A DNA stretch of 64,000 bases, taken from NCBI RefSeq assembly GCF_000383095.1, contig NZ_AORL01000010.1, positions 124,001-188,000 of the forward strand, in the 5' to 3' direction. A model generated the notes under the pieces. The model was not told the origin of the DNA. It did not search any database and was given only the letters and a program-made list of their open reading frames with translations. The DNA comes from Sphingomonas sp. PR090111-T3T-6A. GTDB lineage: Bacteria; Pseudomonadota; Alphaproteobacteria; Sphingomonadales; Sphingomonadaceae. The position numbers and the translations under genes are program-made. Positions 34,201-41,721 of this stretch are shown piece after piece (position 1 is the stretch's first letter; each line of letters opens with the position of its first letter).

Positions 34201-34417
34201 CGCCGCTCTCTTCTCCGACAATTATCGCCAGTGGGATTTCTCCTCGATCTTCGATCTGGACAAGATGCTGGGCGTCCACAATGCGCCGCAGATCACCTTC
34301 GACGTGGTCAACCTGACCAATTCGAAGCTGCGGACCTACTTCCAGTTCCCGAACGCGACCTTCACCGAATATAAGCCGGGCCGTCAGTTCCTGATCGGCG
34401 TGCGCGGCACCTTCTGA
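31268..34417 (+). CDS. TonB-dependent receptor, probably for (glucurono)xylo-oligosaccharides
   Basis: A 1049-residue outer-membrane receptor of the long carbohydrate class seen in Xanthomonas, Caulobacter and sphingomonads. Residues 1-33 are a signal peptide ending APAFA. The TonB box is GDIIVTGYR near 73. The plug domain has FPDTNIAESLNRIPG and RGLGSNFTEVTLNG, and the barrel ends LIGVRGTF with terminal Phe. The ATG at 31268 is chosen because AGGAGAGGG precedes it and the signal peptide starts there. Linkage to GH67 and GH3, with a shared LacI-type operator motif, supports xylan fragments as substrate. Confidence 0.92.
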   Translation: MTYVSTTRVAVRRIALLGATMLAGVATAPAFAQDQAAPAAQPALGSPQEQASTTNPSGTDAGAGDIIVTGYRSSLAQSINSKRNSIGFSDSIFAEDIGKFPDTNIAESLNRIPGITISRDITGEGTNVAIRGLGSNFTEVTLNGAPIAIASSGTTDAQGTGREVDLSFFPTDLFTKLTVNKSYTADLLEGGAAGNVDIRTARPFDHPGTHFTYNFQGTKQSEASGWGQRGSAVASATFGNFGILAGIAGNRTKSRVTGFETIGWTNPNLSAAQCGATTGCNSTGGGNWTIPGTVPSNAGNGLTPGATIDQAFLLAHNPGLTIQQLDNAIIPRLGRPSDEFGTRNRINAVLSAEWRPSDDLHFYVDGMYGWKKNDLQRIDMDWVGRNGAMIPLDMTVDKSDCSQGCTVTSATFANAQYFLEYRPFIETTRYYGVNPGAEWQITDKLKFNIQGNYTRSTFHRESPSVLVTTPANSGVTVDYKNDGGIPTMASNVDLNDPTQFGWTGGGRVNIQDERRLNKNKGVRGDLTWGDEHLNIRVGGNYDDISRRISAFDNSQAWQNAVCGDNPSVFVGSPNAQPPCEGLNVAGAAPAGYPTYPGYGTGFTSGMTGPVTYGGSLVPAAQIANFLTKGPDGFVTVDWDKFKKATNYDAFHASEPVAGSANTGASGGYIREKSPAAFIEVNGIQRIADSDLRFNVGVRYVHTDQTIAGQVSLPDPRNPTAAADIAAAQGGLYPNIVNTVTTHSSYTKWLPAANFAYDVGDHAVARFAVSKTMTRPDPNAQLPGVNFSTPSADVATIGNPALKPYTSTNLDLGIEYYTGHEGLISMAAFRKQLKGFTTNGIVTVPFSALALYGITYGSLTPTQQDAINARGGPDNATVQVQQQVNASGTLTVNGLEFQWVQPLDFITERFGIKGFGFNANATIVDQKGTGAAPAVALGVAKYTYNISAYYENHGVSLRISETFQKGSQQSTANQNGIPNAALFSDNYRQWDFSSIFDLDKMLGVHNAPQITFDVVNLTNSKLRTYFQFPNATFTEYKPGRQFLIGVRGTF

Positions 34418-34425
34418 TCCCCGCT

Positions 34426-34460
34426 GGGGGCGGCCAGGGACCAAGGGCCGCCCCCTTTTT
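34426..34460 (+). terminator. Rho-independent terminator after TonB receptor
   Basis: A perfect 10-bp stem (GGGGGCGGCC and GGCCGCCCCC) with a 10-nt loop is followed directly by five T, 8 nt after the stop codon. Confidence 0.88.
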
Positions 34461-34548
34461 CCTCCTTTCCTGGGCTTGAGTGCGGGCGGCGAAGAGCGCA
34501 AATCGCGTTCTTCGCCGCCCGCATGGCCTTGATGGTTCCCGCGGGCTG

Positions 34549-34562
34549 AGTTAGCGCTAACA
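34549..34562. promoter_or_regulatory. LacI-type operator C (xylD promoter)
   Basis: AGTTAGCGCTAACA contains a perfect 12-bp palindrome (GTTAGCGCTAAC), 38 nt before the xylD start. A TTGATG -35-like hexamer lies at 34529-34534. TGTTAGCGCTAACA-like sites are typical of LacI-family sugar regulators of alphaproteobacteria, including Caulobacter XylR as I recall. Confidence 0.65.
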
Positions 34563-34599
34563 TGAGGCGTCGCGAGGGCGCCGTGCCAGGAGAGCGCCG

Positions 34600-36378
34600 T
34601 TGGATCGCACACCCGTCAAACCCTTCCGTTCGCGCGACTGGTTCGCCGATCCCGCCCGGTCGGACATGACCGCGCTCTATCTCGAGCGCTTCATGAACTA
34701 CGGCATCACGCCCGCCGAGCTGCGCTCCGGCCGGCCGATCATCGGCATCGCGCAGACCGGCAGCGATCTCTCGCCCTGCAACCGCATCCATGTCGAGTTG
34801 GCCAAGCGTGTGCGCGATGGCATCCGTGATGCGGGCGGCATCTGCATGGAATTTCCGGTCCACCCGATCTTCGAGAATTGCCGCCGCCCGACCGCGGCGC
34901 TGGACCGCAATCTCGCTTATATGGGCCTCGTCGAGATCCTTTACGGCTATCCGATCGACGCCGTCGTCCTCACCACCGGCTGCGACAAGACGACGCCGGC
35001 CGGCGTGATGGCCGCCTCCACGGTCGATATCCCGGCGATCGTGCTGTCGGGCGGGCCGATGCTCGACGGCTGGCATGAGGGCGAGCTGGTCGGCTCGGGC
35101 ACCGTGATCTGGCGCTCGCGCCGCAAGCTCGCGGCGGGCGAGATCGACGAGGAGGAGTTCCTCAACCGCGCCTGCGACAGCGCGCCGTCGGCGGGCCATT
35201 GCAACACCATGGGCACGGCCTCGACGATGAACGCCGTGGCGGAGGCGCTGGGCCTCTCGCTCACCGGCTGCGCGGCGATCCCGGCGCCCTACCGCGAGCG
35301 CGGGCAGATCGCGTACGAGACCGGCAAGCGCATCGTCGAGATGGCCTATGAGGATCTGCGCCCCTCGCGCATCCTGACGCGCGAGAGCTTCCTCAACGCC
35401 ATCCGCACGGTCAGCGCGCTCGGCGGATCGAGCAACGCCCAGCCGCACATCGCCGCGATGGCGCGCCATGCCGGCGTCGAGCTGAATCACTCGGACTGGA
35501 CCGAATATGGTTATGACCTGCCGCTGCTGCTCAACATGCAGCCGGCGGGGCAATATCTGGGCGAGCGCTTCCACCGCGCGGGCGGCGTGCCGGCGGTGAT
35601 GTGGGAGCTGGCCGAGGCCGGCAAGCTCGACACCGGCTGCCTCACCGTCACCGGCCACACGATGGGCGAGAATATTGCCGGCCGTGCGACGAAGGATCGC
35701 GAGATGATCCGCCCCTTCGCCGATCCGCTGAAGGAGAAGGCGGGCTTCCTCGCGCTGTCGGGCAATCTGTTCGACTTCGCGATCATGAAGACCAGCGTGA
35801 TCTCGGACGAGTTCCGTCAGCGTTATCTGGAGCGGCCCGGCGCGGAGGGCGTGTTCGAGGCCCGTGCGGTCGTGTTCGACGGATCGGACGATTATCATCA
35901 CCGCATCGACGATCCCGCGCTCGGCATCGACGAGAATTGCATCCTCGTGATGCGCAGCGCGGGGCCGATCGGCTGGCCGGGCTCGGCCGAGGTGGTGAAC
36001 ATGCAGCCGCCAGCCGCGCTGATCCGCAAGGGCATCATGTGGCTGCCCACGCTGGGCGACGGCCGTCAGTCCGGCACGTCGGACAGCCCGTCGATCCTCA
36101 ATGCCTCGCCGGAGAGCGCCGTGGGCGGTGGCCTGTCGTGGCTGCGCACCGGCGACATGGTCCGCGTCGATCTCAACACCGGCTACTGCAACGCGCTGGT
36201 GGACGAGGCCGAGATCGCCCGCCGCAAGGGCGAGGGCCTGCCCGAGGTGCCCGCCAGCCATACGCCGTGGGAGGAGATCTTCCGCGAGAAGACCGGCCAG
36301 ATGGGCGAGGGGGCGGTGCTGGAGATGGCGGTCAAGTATCGCGGCATCTCGGCGAAGACGCCGCGCCACAACCATTGA
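34600..36378 (+). CDS. xylD: D-xylonate dehydratase (IlvD/EDD family)
   Basis: A 592-residue Fe-S dehydratase converting D-xylonate to 2-keto-3-deoxy-D-xylonate. Cluster cysteines are Cys60 (SPCNR), Cys128 (TTGCDKTTPAG) and Cys201 (AGHCNTMGTAST). Long stretches match Caulobacter XylD from memory, for example DMTALYLERFMNYGITP, FENCRRPTAALDRNL and the C-terminal PRHNH, so xylonate is favoured over arabonate or phosphogluconate. The start is TTG at 34600 with AGGAGAG upstream. An independent promoter with LacI-type operator C precedes it, and a hairpin separates it from the convergent lipoprotein gene. With XylB and XylX at 37.5-39.5 kb it forms the xylose oxidation route. Confidence 0.95.
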   Translation: MDRTPVKPFRSRDWFADPARSDMTALYLERFMNYGITPAELRSGRPIIGIAQTGSDLSPCNRIHVELAKRVRDGIRDAGGICMEFPVHPIFENCRRPTAALDRNLAYMGLVEILYGYPIDAVVLTTGCDKTTPAGVMAASTVDIPAIVLSGGPMLDGWHEGELVGSGTVIWRSRRKLAAGEIDEEEFLNRACDSAPSAGHCNTMGTASTMNAVAEALGLSLTGCAAIPAPYRERGQIAYETGKRIVEMAYEDLRPSRILTRESFLNAIRTVSALGGSSNAQPHIAAMARHAGVELNHSDWTEYGYDLPLLLNMQPAGQYLGERFHRAGGVPAVMWELAEAGKLDTGCLTVTGHTMGENIAGRATKDREMIRPFADPLKEKAGFLALSGNLFDFAIMKTSVISDEFRQRYLERPGAEGVFEARAVVFDGSDDYHHRIDDPALGIDENCILVMRSAGPIGWPGSAEVVNMQPPAALIRKGIMWLPTLGDGRQSGTSDSPSILNASPESAVGGGLSWLRTGDMVRVDLNTGYCNALVDEAEIARRKGEGLPEVPASHTPWEEIFREKTGQMGEGAVLEMAVKYRGISAKTPRHNH

Positions 36379-36387
36379 GATGCCGAA

Positions 36388-36415
36388 GGGGAGGCGGCCT
36401 TTGCGCCGTTTCCCC
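36388..36415. terminator. Terminator hairpin between xylD and convergent lipoprotein gene
   Basis: An 11-bp stem with two G-U pairs (GGGGAGGCGGC and GCCGTTTCCCC) and a 6-nt loop fits exactly between the two convergent stops. Confidence 0.55.
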
Positions 36416-36853
36416 TCAGGACCGGCCGCTGCGCAGCGTGTCGATCGCCTGACCGCAGGCCTCCTGGAGCGGGACGGCCTCGTCCAGCCGCTGGAGCACG
36501 GCGGCGCGTCCCTCGGGCGTCGGATTGTCGAGCACCGCCATCTGGGCGAGGCTGATCCGCTCCTGCGCATCCACGTCGCGGCGGCAGGCGTCGAGCACGG
36601 CGTCCTTGCCGATCGCGCGGGCGATCTGGGCACGGGCGTCCGAGCAGCGGTTGCGGGCGTCGATCGCGGCGTTCATCAGCGCGCGCCGCTCGTTGCGGGC
36701 GACCAGCGGCCCGAGGCGGCCGGTGGAGGCCGTACAGGTGGTGACGTGGCGTTCGACCGTGGCGAGCAGCGCCCTGGTCCTCAGATCGTCATGCGCGGCC
36801 TTCTGCCCGCAGGAGCAGGCGAGCAGGCCCAACAGGATGGCGATCCGGCGCAT
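36416..36853 (-). CDS. Small lipoprotein, unknown function
   Basis: A 145-residue protein with a lipoprotein signal (MRRIAILLGLLACSC; lipobox LLAC, Cys13 probable lipidation site). The mature part is helical and polar, with several Cys (THVTTC-like, CSDAR, DACRR, QEACG) that could form disulphides in the periplasm, and otherwise no domain I recognise. GGGGAGG precedes the ATG. It stands between the convergent xylD and the divergently spaced glycine-zipper gene in the same direction. Attachment to the inner or outer membrane cannot be decided, though no Asp follows the Cys. Confidence 0.7.
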   Translation of the reverse strand: MRRIAILLGLLACSCGQKAAHDDLRTRALLATVERHVTTCTASTGRLGPLVARNERRALMNAAIDARNRCSDARAQIARAIGKDAVLDACRRDVDAQERISLAQMAVLDNPTPEGRAAVLQRLDEAVPLQEACGQAIDTLRSGRS

Positions 36854-36933
36854 CGCCTCCCCTCTACACGGCCCGGAAGCGTAACGGAATGGGCAGCGCC
36901 CCGGAAGGTCGATCCTCCGGGGCGCGTGTCACC

Positions 36934-37203
36934 TCAATGGCGGTGGCGGCGATAATGGCGCCGGTAATAATGGCGGTGATGGCCCTTGTTGATGAGGCCG
37001 TTATAGGCCGCGCCGCCCGCCGCGCCGACCAGCGCGCCGGTGCCCACCGACATGCCGGGGATCAGCGCGCCCGCGACGGCGCCGCCCGCAGCACCGATGC
37101 CGGCGCCGCGCAGGACATGACCCGCGCTCTGGGCATGGGCGGGCACGGCGGCCACGCCGATGAGCAGGCTGGCGGTGCTCGCGATAATGGCTAGCTTCTT
37201 CAT
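36934..37203 (-). CDS. Small secreted glycine-zipper protein with His/Arg-rich tail
   Basis: An 89-residue exported protein. The signal peptide ends at VPAHAQ (about residue 24). The middle is a glycine-zipper hairpin (GAGIGAAGGAVAGALIPG, then GTGALVGAAGGAAYNGL), as in 17-kDa-antigen/YMGG-like envelope proteins. The tail is rich in His, Tyr and Arg (HHRHYYRRHYRRHRH) and might bind metal or anionic polymers. GAGGGAG lies about 9 nt before the ATG. Function is unknown; membrane association through the glycine zipper is likely. Confidence 0.75.
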   Translation of the reverse strand: MKKLAIIASTASLLIGVAAVPAHAQSAGHVLRGAGIGAAGGAVAGALIPGMSVGTGALVGAAGGAAYNGLINKGHHRHYYRRHYRRHRH

Positions 37204-37518
37204 GATACACTCCCTCAATCCACGGTGGTCGGGGACTTCGACGCACCCGATAACCCTCGTCCACGCCATCTTGATCCGCCATCCGGACTGAGGCGTTGCT
37301 GAACGCGATGGTCGGCTGGCGTTCATCTTGGGCGGGGGAGGCGCCCTTCCCATGCAGGATTTCGCCTGTCGGAAGGCGGCTGGGCGCGCCGTGGCGCGAT
37401 CTTTCTCAGCGCTGCTCGGGCGGGGAGGCCACGCCGAATTTCGGCGTCGCTCGTGTCAACTTCGAAGGAGGCGATCCGCCGTGCCAGCCCCGGCCGGCAT
37501 GACGGATCGACAGGCGGC
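37204..37518. other. Intergenic region without a recognised gene
   Basis: This 315-bp stretch lies upstream of the glycine-zipper gene and downstream of xylB. It has no convincing reading frame, RNA gene or terminator with T tract. The only structure I see is a 17-bp dyad at 37431-37447 (ACGCCGAA and TTCGGCGT around one T). Confidence 0.4.
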
Positions 37519-38307
37519 TCAGCGCCAGCCGGCGTCCACGAAATAGTCATGGCCGGTGCACATGCGGGCGTCGTCGGAGGCGAGGAACAGGGTGAGCGCC
37601 GCCACGTCGGCCGGCAGCACGCGCTCCTTGAGGCACTGGTTGGCGAGGATGCGGGCGGTCTCGCTGTCGTCATGCCACAGCATGTCCTGGCGCGGCGTCT
37701 TGATGCCGCCGGGCACGATTGTGTTGACGCGGATGCCGTGCTCGCCGAGGTCGCGCGCCATCGCGCGGGTCATGCCCTCGATGCCGGCCTTGGCGGTCTG
37801 GTAGAGCACGATGTCGGGCAGCGCGAGGTGCCAGCTGATCGAGCCGAAGTTCAGGATCACGCCATGGCCCGCCTGCTTCATCGACGGCGCGACGGCCTGC
37901 GCCGCGAAGAACAGGTGGCGCAGGTTCACCGCGATGCGGTTGTCCCAATATTCGGGGGTGACGTCCGCGATGGCGTGACGGTCGTCGTTGGCGGCGTTGT
38001 TCACCAGCACGTCGATGCCGCCGAACTGCTCGACGATATCGCTGATGACCGAGCGGAGCTGGTCGATGTTGGTGAGGTCGCAATGCCGGTAGAGCGGGGC
38101 ATGGTCGGTGCCTTCCGACAGACGCTCGACCAGTGCCCGCGACGCCTCGTCGGCGATGTCGACGAAGGCGACGCGCGCGCCCTGGCGGACGAAGGCCTCG
38201 GTCAGGGCTTCGCCGATCCCCGATCCGCCGCCGGTGACGAGCACGCGCTTGCCGGCGAGGCTGGGGTAGATGGCGGCGCGGGAGGCGGTGAGGGATGCCT
38301 GCAACAA
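37519..38307 (-). CDS. xylB: D-xylose dehydrogenase, short-chain dehydrogenase family
   Basis: A ~262-residue SDR enzyme oxidising D-xylose to xylonolactone with NAD+. The cofactor motif is TGGGSGIG, with Asp in FVDIADE favouring NAD+. VNNAANDDRH, the catalytic Ser in NFGSISWHL, and Tyr/Lys in LYQTAKAG follow, and the C-terminus CTGHDYFVDAGWR closely resembles Caulobacter XylB. No ATG fits the N-terminus. The TTG at 38307, with GGAG 9 nt upstream and 29 nt after the xylX stop, is the best start (a second TTG follows directly). It is co-transcribed with xylX behind operator D. Confidence 0.9.
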   Translation of the reverse strand: MLQASLTASRAAIYPSLAGKRVLVTGGGSGIGEALTEAFVRQGARVAFVDIADEASRALVERLSEGTDHAPLYRHCDLTNIDQLRSVISDIVEQFGGIDVLVNNAANDDRHAIADVTPEYWDNRIAVNLRHLFFAAQAVAPSMKQAGHGVILNFGSISWHLALPDIVLYQTAKAGIEGMTRAMARDLGEHGIRVNTIVPGGIKTPRQDMLWHDDSETARILANQCLKERVLPADVAALTLFLASDDARMCTGHDYFVDAGWR

Positions 38308-38336
38308 GGGGGCGAACTCCGAATTCGGGGAAAGGG

Positions 38337-39491
38337 TCAGGCGCGAGCCAGTAGGCCGCGCCCCGCGAGGTTGCGCATGAGGCCGGCGATGCCGAGTGTC
38401 CAGGCCGGAGCGGCCTTCGACGTCGTCACGCGGTTGACGAGGCGGCCGAGCTTTGGCGTCGAGATGGTGACGACGTCGCCCAGCTTGTGGGTGAAGCCGC
38501 GGCCCGGCTCGTCGCGATCCTGGATCGGCGCGAACAGCGTGCCGAGGAAGAGGGTGTAGCCGTCCGGGTAATGATGCTCGCTCATCGCCTGCGCGAGGAG
38601 GTCCTCGGGATCGCGGCTGATCTCGCTCATCGTGCTGGTGCCGTTCAGCACATAGCCTTCCTCGCCCTCGATCCTGAGATCGACCTTGGCGGTGCGGACA
38701 TCGTCCATCGAGAAGCTGGCGTCGAACAGGCGGATGAACGGCCCAATCGCGCACGACGCGGTGTTGTCCTTGGCCTTGCTGAGCAGCAGCGCCGAGCGGC
38801 CCTCGAAGTCGCGCAGATTGACGTCGTTGCCGAGCGTCGCGCCCACCGCCGTGCCATGGCTGTCGGCAAGCAGCACGACTTCCGGCTCCGGGTTGTTCCA
38901 GGTCGAGTCGGAGCGCACGCCGATCAGCGCCCCCCAGCCGACGGTGGAAAGCACTGGCGACTTGGTGAAGATCTCCGCGTCAGGGCCGATCGCGACCTCG
39001 AGATACTGGGACCACATGCCCTCCTCGATCAGCGTCGCCTTGAGAGTCGCGGCCTCGGGCGAGCCGGGCTTCACGGTGCGGATGCCGCCGCCGATGCGCG
39101 TCTCGATGCGCGAGCGGACCTCGGCGGCCGCGCTCGCGTCGCCGCGCGCGCGCTCCTCGATCACGCGCTCCAACGCGGAGACGGCGAAGGTGACGCCGGC
39201 GGCCTTCACGCACTGAAGGTCGATCGGGCTCAGCAGGCGGTGCGGCGCGTCGACGGCGGCGGAGAGGCCGAGGGTCTCCAGATCGCCGAGCGGCTTGCCG
39301 GCGGAGGGATCAAAGGCCTTGAGTGCGACCAGCTCGGACATCGTCGCCGCCACCGCTGTCATGTCATAAGCGATGCCGCCCGACACGAGCACGGGGGTAG
39401 GGCCTTCGCCCAGATCGATACGCCCCAGAAACAGGCCCGCGCGCCAGTCTTCCGGCAGCGCCTCGGCTGCCACGAACGCCTTGCCGGTCAT
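38337..39491 (-). CDS. xylX: 2-keto-3-deoxy-D-xylonate dehydratase (fumarylacetoacetate hydrolase family)
   Basis: A 384-residue enzyme that dehydrates 2-keto-3-deoxyxylonate to alpha-ketoglutarate semialdehyde in the Weimberg pathway. It shares extended blocks with Caulobacter XylX as I recall it: LLSPIDLQCVKAAGVTFAVS, ERVIEERARGD, SQYLEVAIGPDAEIFTK, WNNPEPEVVLL, LGNDVNLRDFEGRSALLLS and APIQDRDEPGRGFTHK. The C-terminal half is the FAH fold with metal-binding acidic residues. GAGAGGAT precedes the ATG. The LacI-type operator D and a TTGACA hexamer lie just upstream. It is the first gene of the xylX-xylB unit. Its presence points to Weimberg rather than Dahms degradation. Confidence 0.92.
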   Translation of the reverse strand: MTGKAFVAAEALPEDWRAGLFLGRIDLGEGPTPVLVSGGIAYDMTAVAATMSELVALKAFDPSAGKPLGDLETLGLSAAVDAPHRLLSPIDLQCVKAAGVTFAVSALERVIEERARGDASAAAEVRSRIETRIGGGIRTVKPGSPEAATLKATLIEEGMWSQYLEVAIGPDAEIFTKSPVLSTVGWGALIGVRSDSTWNNPEPEVVLLADSHGTAVGATLGNDVNLRDFEGRSALLLSKAKDNTASCAIGPFIRLFDASFSMDDVRTAKVDLRIEGEEGYVLNGTSTMSEISRDPEDLLAQAMSEHHYPDGYTLFLGTLFAPIQDRDEPGRGFTHKLGDVVTISTPKLGRLVNRVTTSKAAPAWTLGIAGLMRNLAGRGLLARA

Positions 39492-39513
39492 ATCCTCTCG
39501 CCTTGTTACAACT

Positions 39514-39527
39514 TGATAGCGCTACCA
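39514..39527. promoter_or_regulatory. LacI-type operator D (xylXB promoter)
   Basis: TGATAGCGCTACCA matches TGNTANCGNTANCA at every fixed position and is symmetric at 12 of 14. It lies 23 nt before the xylX ATG, with a TTGACA -35 (minus strand) at 39548-39553. Confidence 0.65.
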
Positions 39528-39669
39528 ATCTTATTGTCCCCGGTTCGTGTCAAGAGGATGGGGCGTCATTGGGGGCGATCGGCTGGAATCCGGCATTTTC
39601 CGCCGCAGAAGAGGCACGGATCGGCGCGCGAGTCTTTACTCCGGAACGGGCGTGGCATGACCTGACGCC

Positions 39670-40626
39670 ATGACGGTGGGGCGAAGGGGAACGGCGCGCT
39701 GCGCGGGGCTGGCGACAGTCCTGCTTCTGGCAGGTTGCGCCCATCATCATCGGGGCAAGCCGGAAGCGCCGCAACCGACCGCGCCTCCCGCTGCCGAGCC
39801 GCAGCCACCGGCGGGCTCTGCCGCGGGCCAGACGGTGCCCGAACCGGGCAGCGACGGGCGCTTCGAGACGATCAACAGCCACATCGGCACGGAAGAGGCG
39901 TTGTGGCATGTCCGCGCCGCGCTCAATGTCGCGGCCCTGAGCTGTGGCGGCCGGCCGGGCGGAGCGGCGATCGTCGCACGCTACAATGCGCTGCTCACCC
40001 AGCGAAAGGCCGTCTTCGCCACCGCATATGCCTCCGAAACGGTGCGATCGGGCGGCAGCGCGCTCGATCAGCATATGACGCGGCTCTATAATTTCTTCGC
40101 GCAGCCGCCGGCACAGGTGAGCTTCTGCCGCGCTGCCGCCGAGGTGTCCGAACAGGCCGCCGCGCAACCGGCCAACGGGTTGCCGCAGTTCGCGCCGGGG
40201 GCGCTCGACAAGCTCGAAGCGCCGATCCTCGATTATTACCGCGCCTATGCGAGCTATCGGCGCGATCTGGCCGCGTGGCAGGCCGGGCGCCGGACCGCGC
40301 CGCCGCCGACGCAGCTCGCCGCCCGGATCGTGACGCCTCGGGAAACGGCTGTCGCGGCCGTCGTGGCGGCGCATGTGGATACCGGCGCGTCGTGGCGCAT
40401 CCAGCTCGGCGCCTTCACCGGCAAGCCGGCGGCCGAAGCAGCGTGGACGCGGGCGCGGGGCCGGCTGCCGTCGCTGGCCGCCTACCATCCCCATTATGAG
40501 GACGTGCCGCACAGCCCGCTCGTCCGCCTCCAGGTCGGTGCAGCGGATGACAAGGCGGGGGCGCTTCGCCTGTGCGCGACGGCGGCGGCGGGCGGCTTCG
40601 ACTGCCTGCCCGTGCCGCGTTCCTGA
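39670..40626 (+). CDS. Lipoprotein with C-terminal SPOR-like domain
   Basis: A 318-residue exported protein. The lipobox LLLAGC puts the lipidated Cys at residue 23, followed by a Pro/Ala-rich linker (APPAAEPQPP). A helical region covers about 65-215. Residues ~240-318 (SWRIQLGAFTGKPAAEAAWTRARGR to FDCLPVPRS) fit a SPOR repeat, which binds denuded peptidoglycan at division sites. The middle part is not recognised. The start has no strong ribosome site, but the ATG directly precedes the signal sequence. It ends one base before the ohrR stop, with no gap. Confidence 0.75.
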   Translation: MTVGRRGTARCAGLATVLLLAGCAHHHRGKPEAPQPTAPPAAEPQPPAGSAAGQTVPEPGSDGRFETINSHIGTEEALWHVRAALNVAALSCGGRPGGAAIVARYNALLTQRKAVFATAYASETVRSGGSALDQHMTRLYNFFAQPPAQVSFCRAAAEVSEQAAAQPANGLPQFAPGALDKLEAPILDYYRAYASYRRDLAAWQAGRRTAPPPTQLAARIVTPRETAVAAVVAAHVDTGASWRIQLGAFTGKPAAEAAWTRARGRLPSLAAYHPHYEDVPHSPLVRLQVGAADDKAGALRLCATAAAGGFDCLPVPRS

Positions 40627-41076
40627 TCAGCGCTCGTTGAGCGCGGTGGCAACCGAGTCGCGCAGCGCCCGCACCTGATCGTTGAGCGCACCGATCTGCT
40701 GCATCGACAGGCCGGACGTCTCCAGCATCGTCTGGGCCAGACAGACCGACTGCTCGCGCAGCGCGCGGCCCTGTCCGGTGAGCTGGATCAGCACCTGCCG
40801 CTCATCCTCGGGATTGCGCGTGCGCTGAACCATGCCCGCCGCTTCCAGCCGCTTGAGCAGCGGCGTGAGCGTGCTCGATTCGAGCAAAAGGCGATCCGCG
40901 ATCATACCGACGGGTAGGTTGTCCTTCTCCCACAACACACTCAGGACGAGATACTGCGGGTAAGTGATTCCCATCGCGTCGAGCACCGGTTTGTAGGCGC
41001 GGCCGATCGCGAGGCTGGCTGAATAGAGGGAATAGCAGAGGTGCTGGTCGAGACTCAGCGGGGGAATGGCTGACAT
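40627..41076 (-). CDS. ohrR: Organic hydroperoxide-sensing repressor, MarR family
   Basis: A 149-residue MarR-type repressor. Cys14 in [10 protein letters not shown] is the peroxidatic cysteine position of OhrR, and Cys112 suits the resolving Cys of the 2-Cys class. The HTH ([26 protein letters not shown]) and wing ([17 protein letters not shown]) follow. The ATG at 41076 is chosen over the upstream in-frame start because the OhrR N-terminus begins there. Organic peroxides oxidise Cys14 and release DNA. It is divergent from ohr with a 21-bp dyad between them. Confidence 0.93.
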   Translation of the reverse strand: MSAIPPLSLDQHLCYSLYSASLAIGRAYKPVLDAMGITYPQYLVLSVLWEKDNLPVGMIADRLLLESSTLTPLLKRLEAAGMVQRTRNPEDERQVLIQLTGQGRALREQSVCLAQTMLETSGLSMQQIGALNDQVRALRDSVATALNER

Positions 41077-41192
41077 GGGGCATCTCCTGCGGGGCGCCCT
41101 GTTATATAGGGCAGAGAATTTTCGGGATAAAGATTGGCGCGATAAATAATGGCTGGACATCGAATCGAATCGCGCCTAGAAGAATTTCCATA

Positions 41193-41213
41193 TCGCGATA
41201 ACAATTATCGCGA
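41193..41213. promoter_or_regulatory. OhrR operator
   Basis: Perfect 9-bp arms (TCGCGATAA and TTATCGCGA) flank CAA, 40 nt before the ohr ATG. The inner ATAACAATTAT resembles known OhrR sites, which contain AATTG/CAATT elements. Confidence 0.7.
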
Positions 41214-41252
41214 AACACTGGCCGGCAATCGGCCCCATGAAGGAGCAAGGCG

Positions 41253-41675
41253 ATGAACGTTCTGTACAAGACCGAAGCCACGGCCACCGGCGGCCGCACC
41301 GGCAGCGCCGCGACCACGGACGGCGCCTTCAAGGTGACGCTGGACACGCCGAAGGAACTGGGCGGCGCGGGCGGCCCGGGCAACAATCCGGAGCAGCTTT
41401 TCGCGGCCGGCTATTCGGCTTGCTTCCTGGGCGCGCTGAAGTTCGTCGGCGGCCAGAAGAAGGTGAAGATCCCGGAGGACACGACGGTCACCGCGCAGGT
41501 CGGCATCGGCCCGCGTGACGACGGCCAGGGCTTCGGCCTCGACGTCGCGCTCGCGATCCACCTTCCGGGCATCGAGAAGGCCGAGGCCGAGGCGCTGGTC
41601 GCCGCCGCCCATGTCGTCTGCCCCTATTCGCACGCGACGAAGGGCAGCCTGGACGTTCGCCTCTCGGTGATCTGA
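41253..41675 (+). CDS. ohr: Organic hydroperoxide reductase Ohr
   Basis: A 140-residue thiol peroxidase of the Ohr/OsmC family that reduces organic (lipid) hydroperoxides with lipoylated proteins as electron donor. The two active cysteines are Cys57 (YSACFLGAL) and Cys123 (VVCPYSHAT). The pattern GGRTGSA near the start and the C-terminal RLSVI are typical of Ohr rather than OsmC. AAGGAG lies 8 nt before the ATG. The divergent ohrR and its dyad give peroxide-inducible control. Confidence 0.96.
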   Translation: MNVLYKTEATATGGRTGSAATTDGAFKVTLDTPKELGGAGGPGNNPEQLFAAGYSACFLGALKFVGGQKKVKIPEDTTVTAQVGIGPRDDGQGFGLDVALAIHLPGIEKAEAEALVAAAHVVCPYSHATKGSLDVRLSVI

Positions 41676-41721
41676 TCCCGGATGCGGGGGGCGGCCTCAC
41701 GGGTCGCTCCCTGTTCGCTTG

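Noticed and set aside
31127-34612. An 1161-residue open frame opposite the second TonB receptor
   Set aside because: It spans gene borders, lacks any family motif and mirrors the receptor's third-position GC; the receptor itself has signal peptide, plug and barrel end.
37323-37546. Short open frames in the 315-bp gap before xylB
   Set aside because: They are Arg/Ala-rich in several frames, lack a ribosome site and overlap the xylB 3' end; nothing supports translation.
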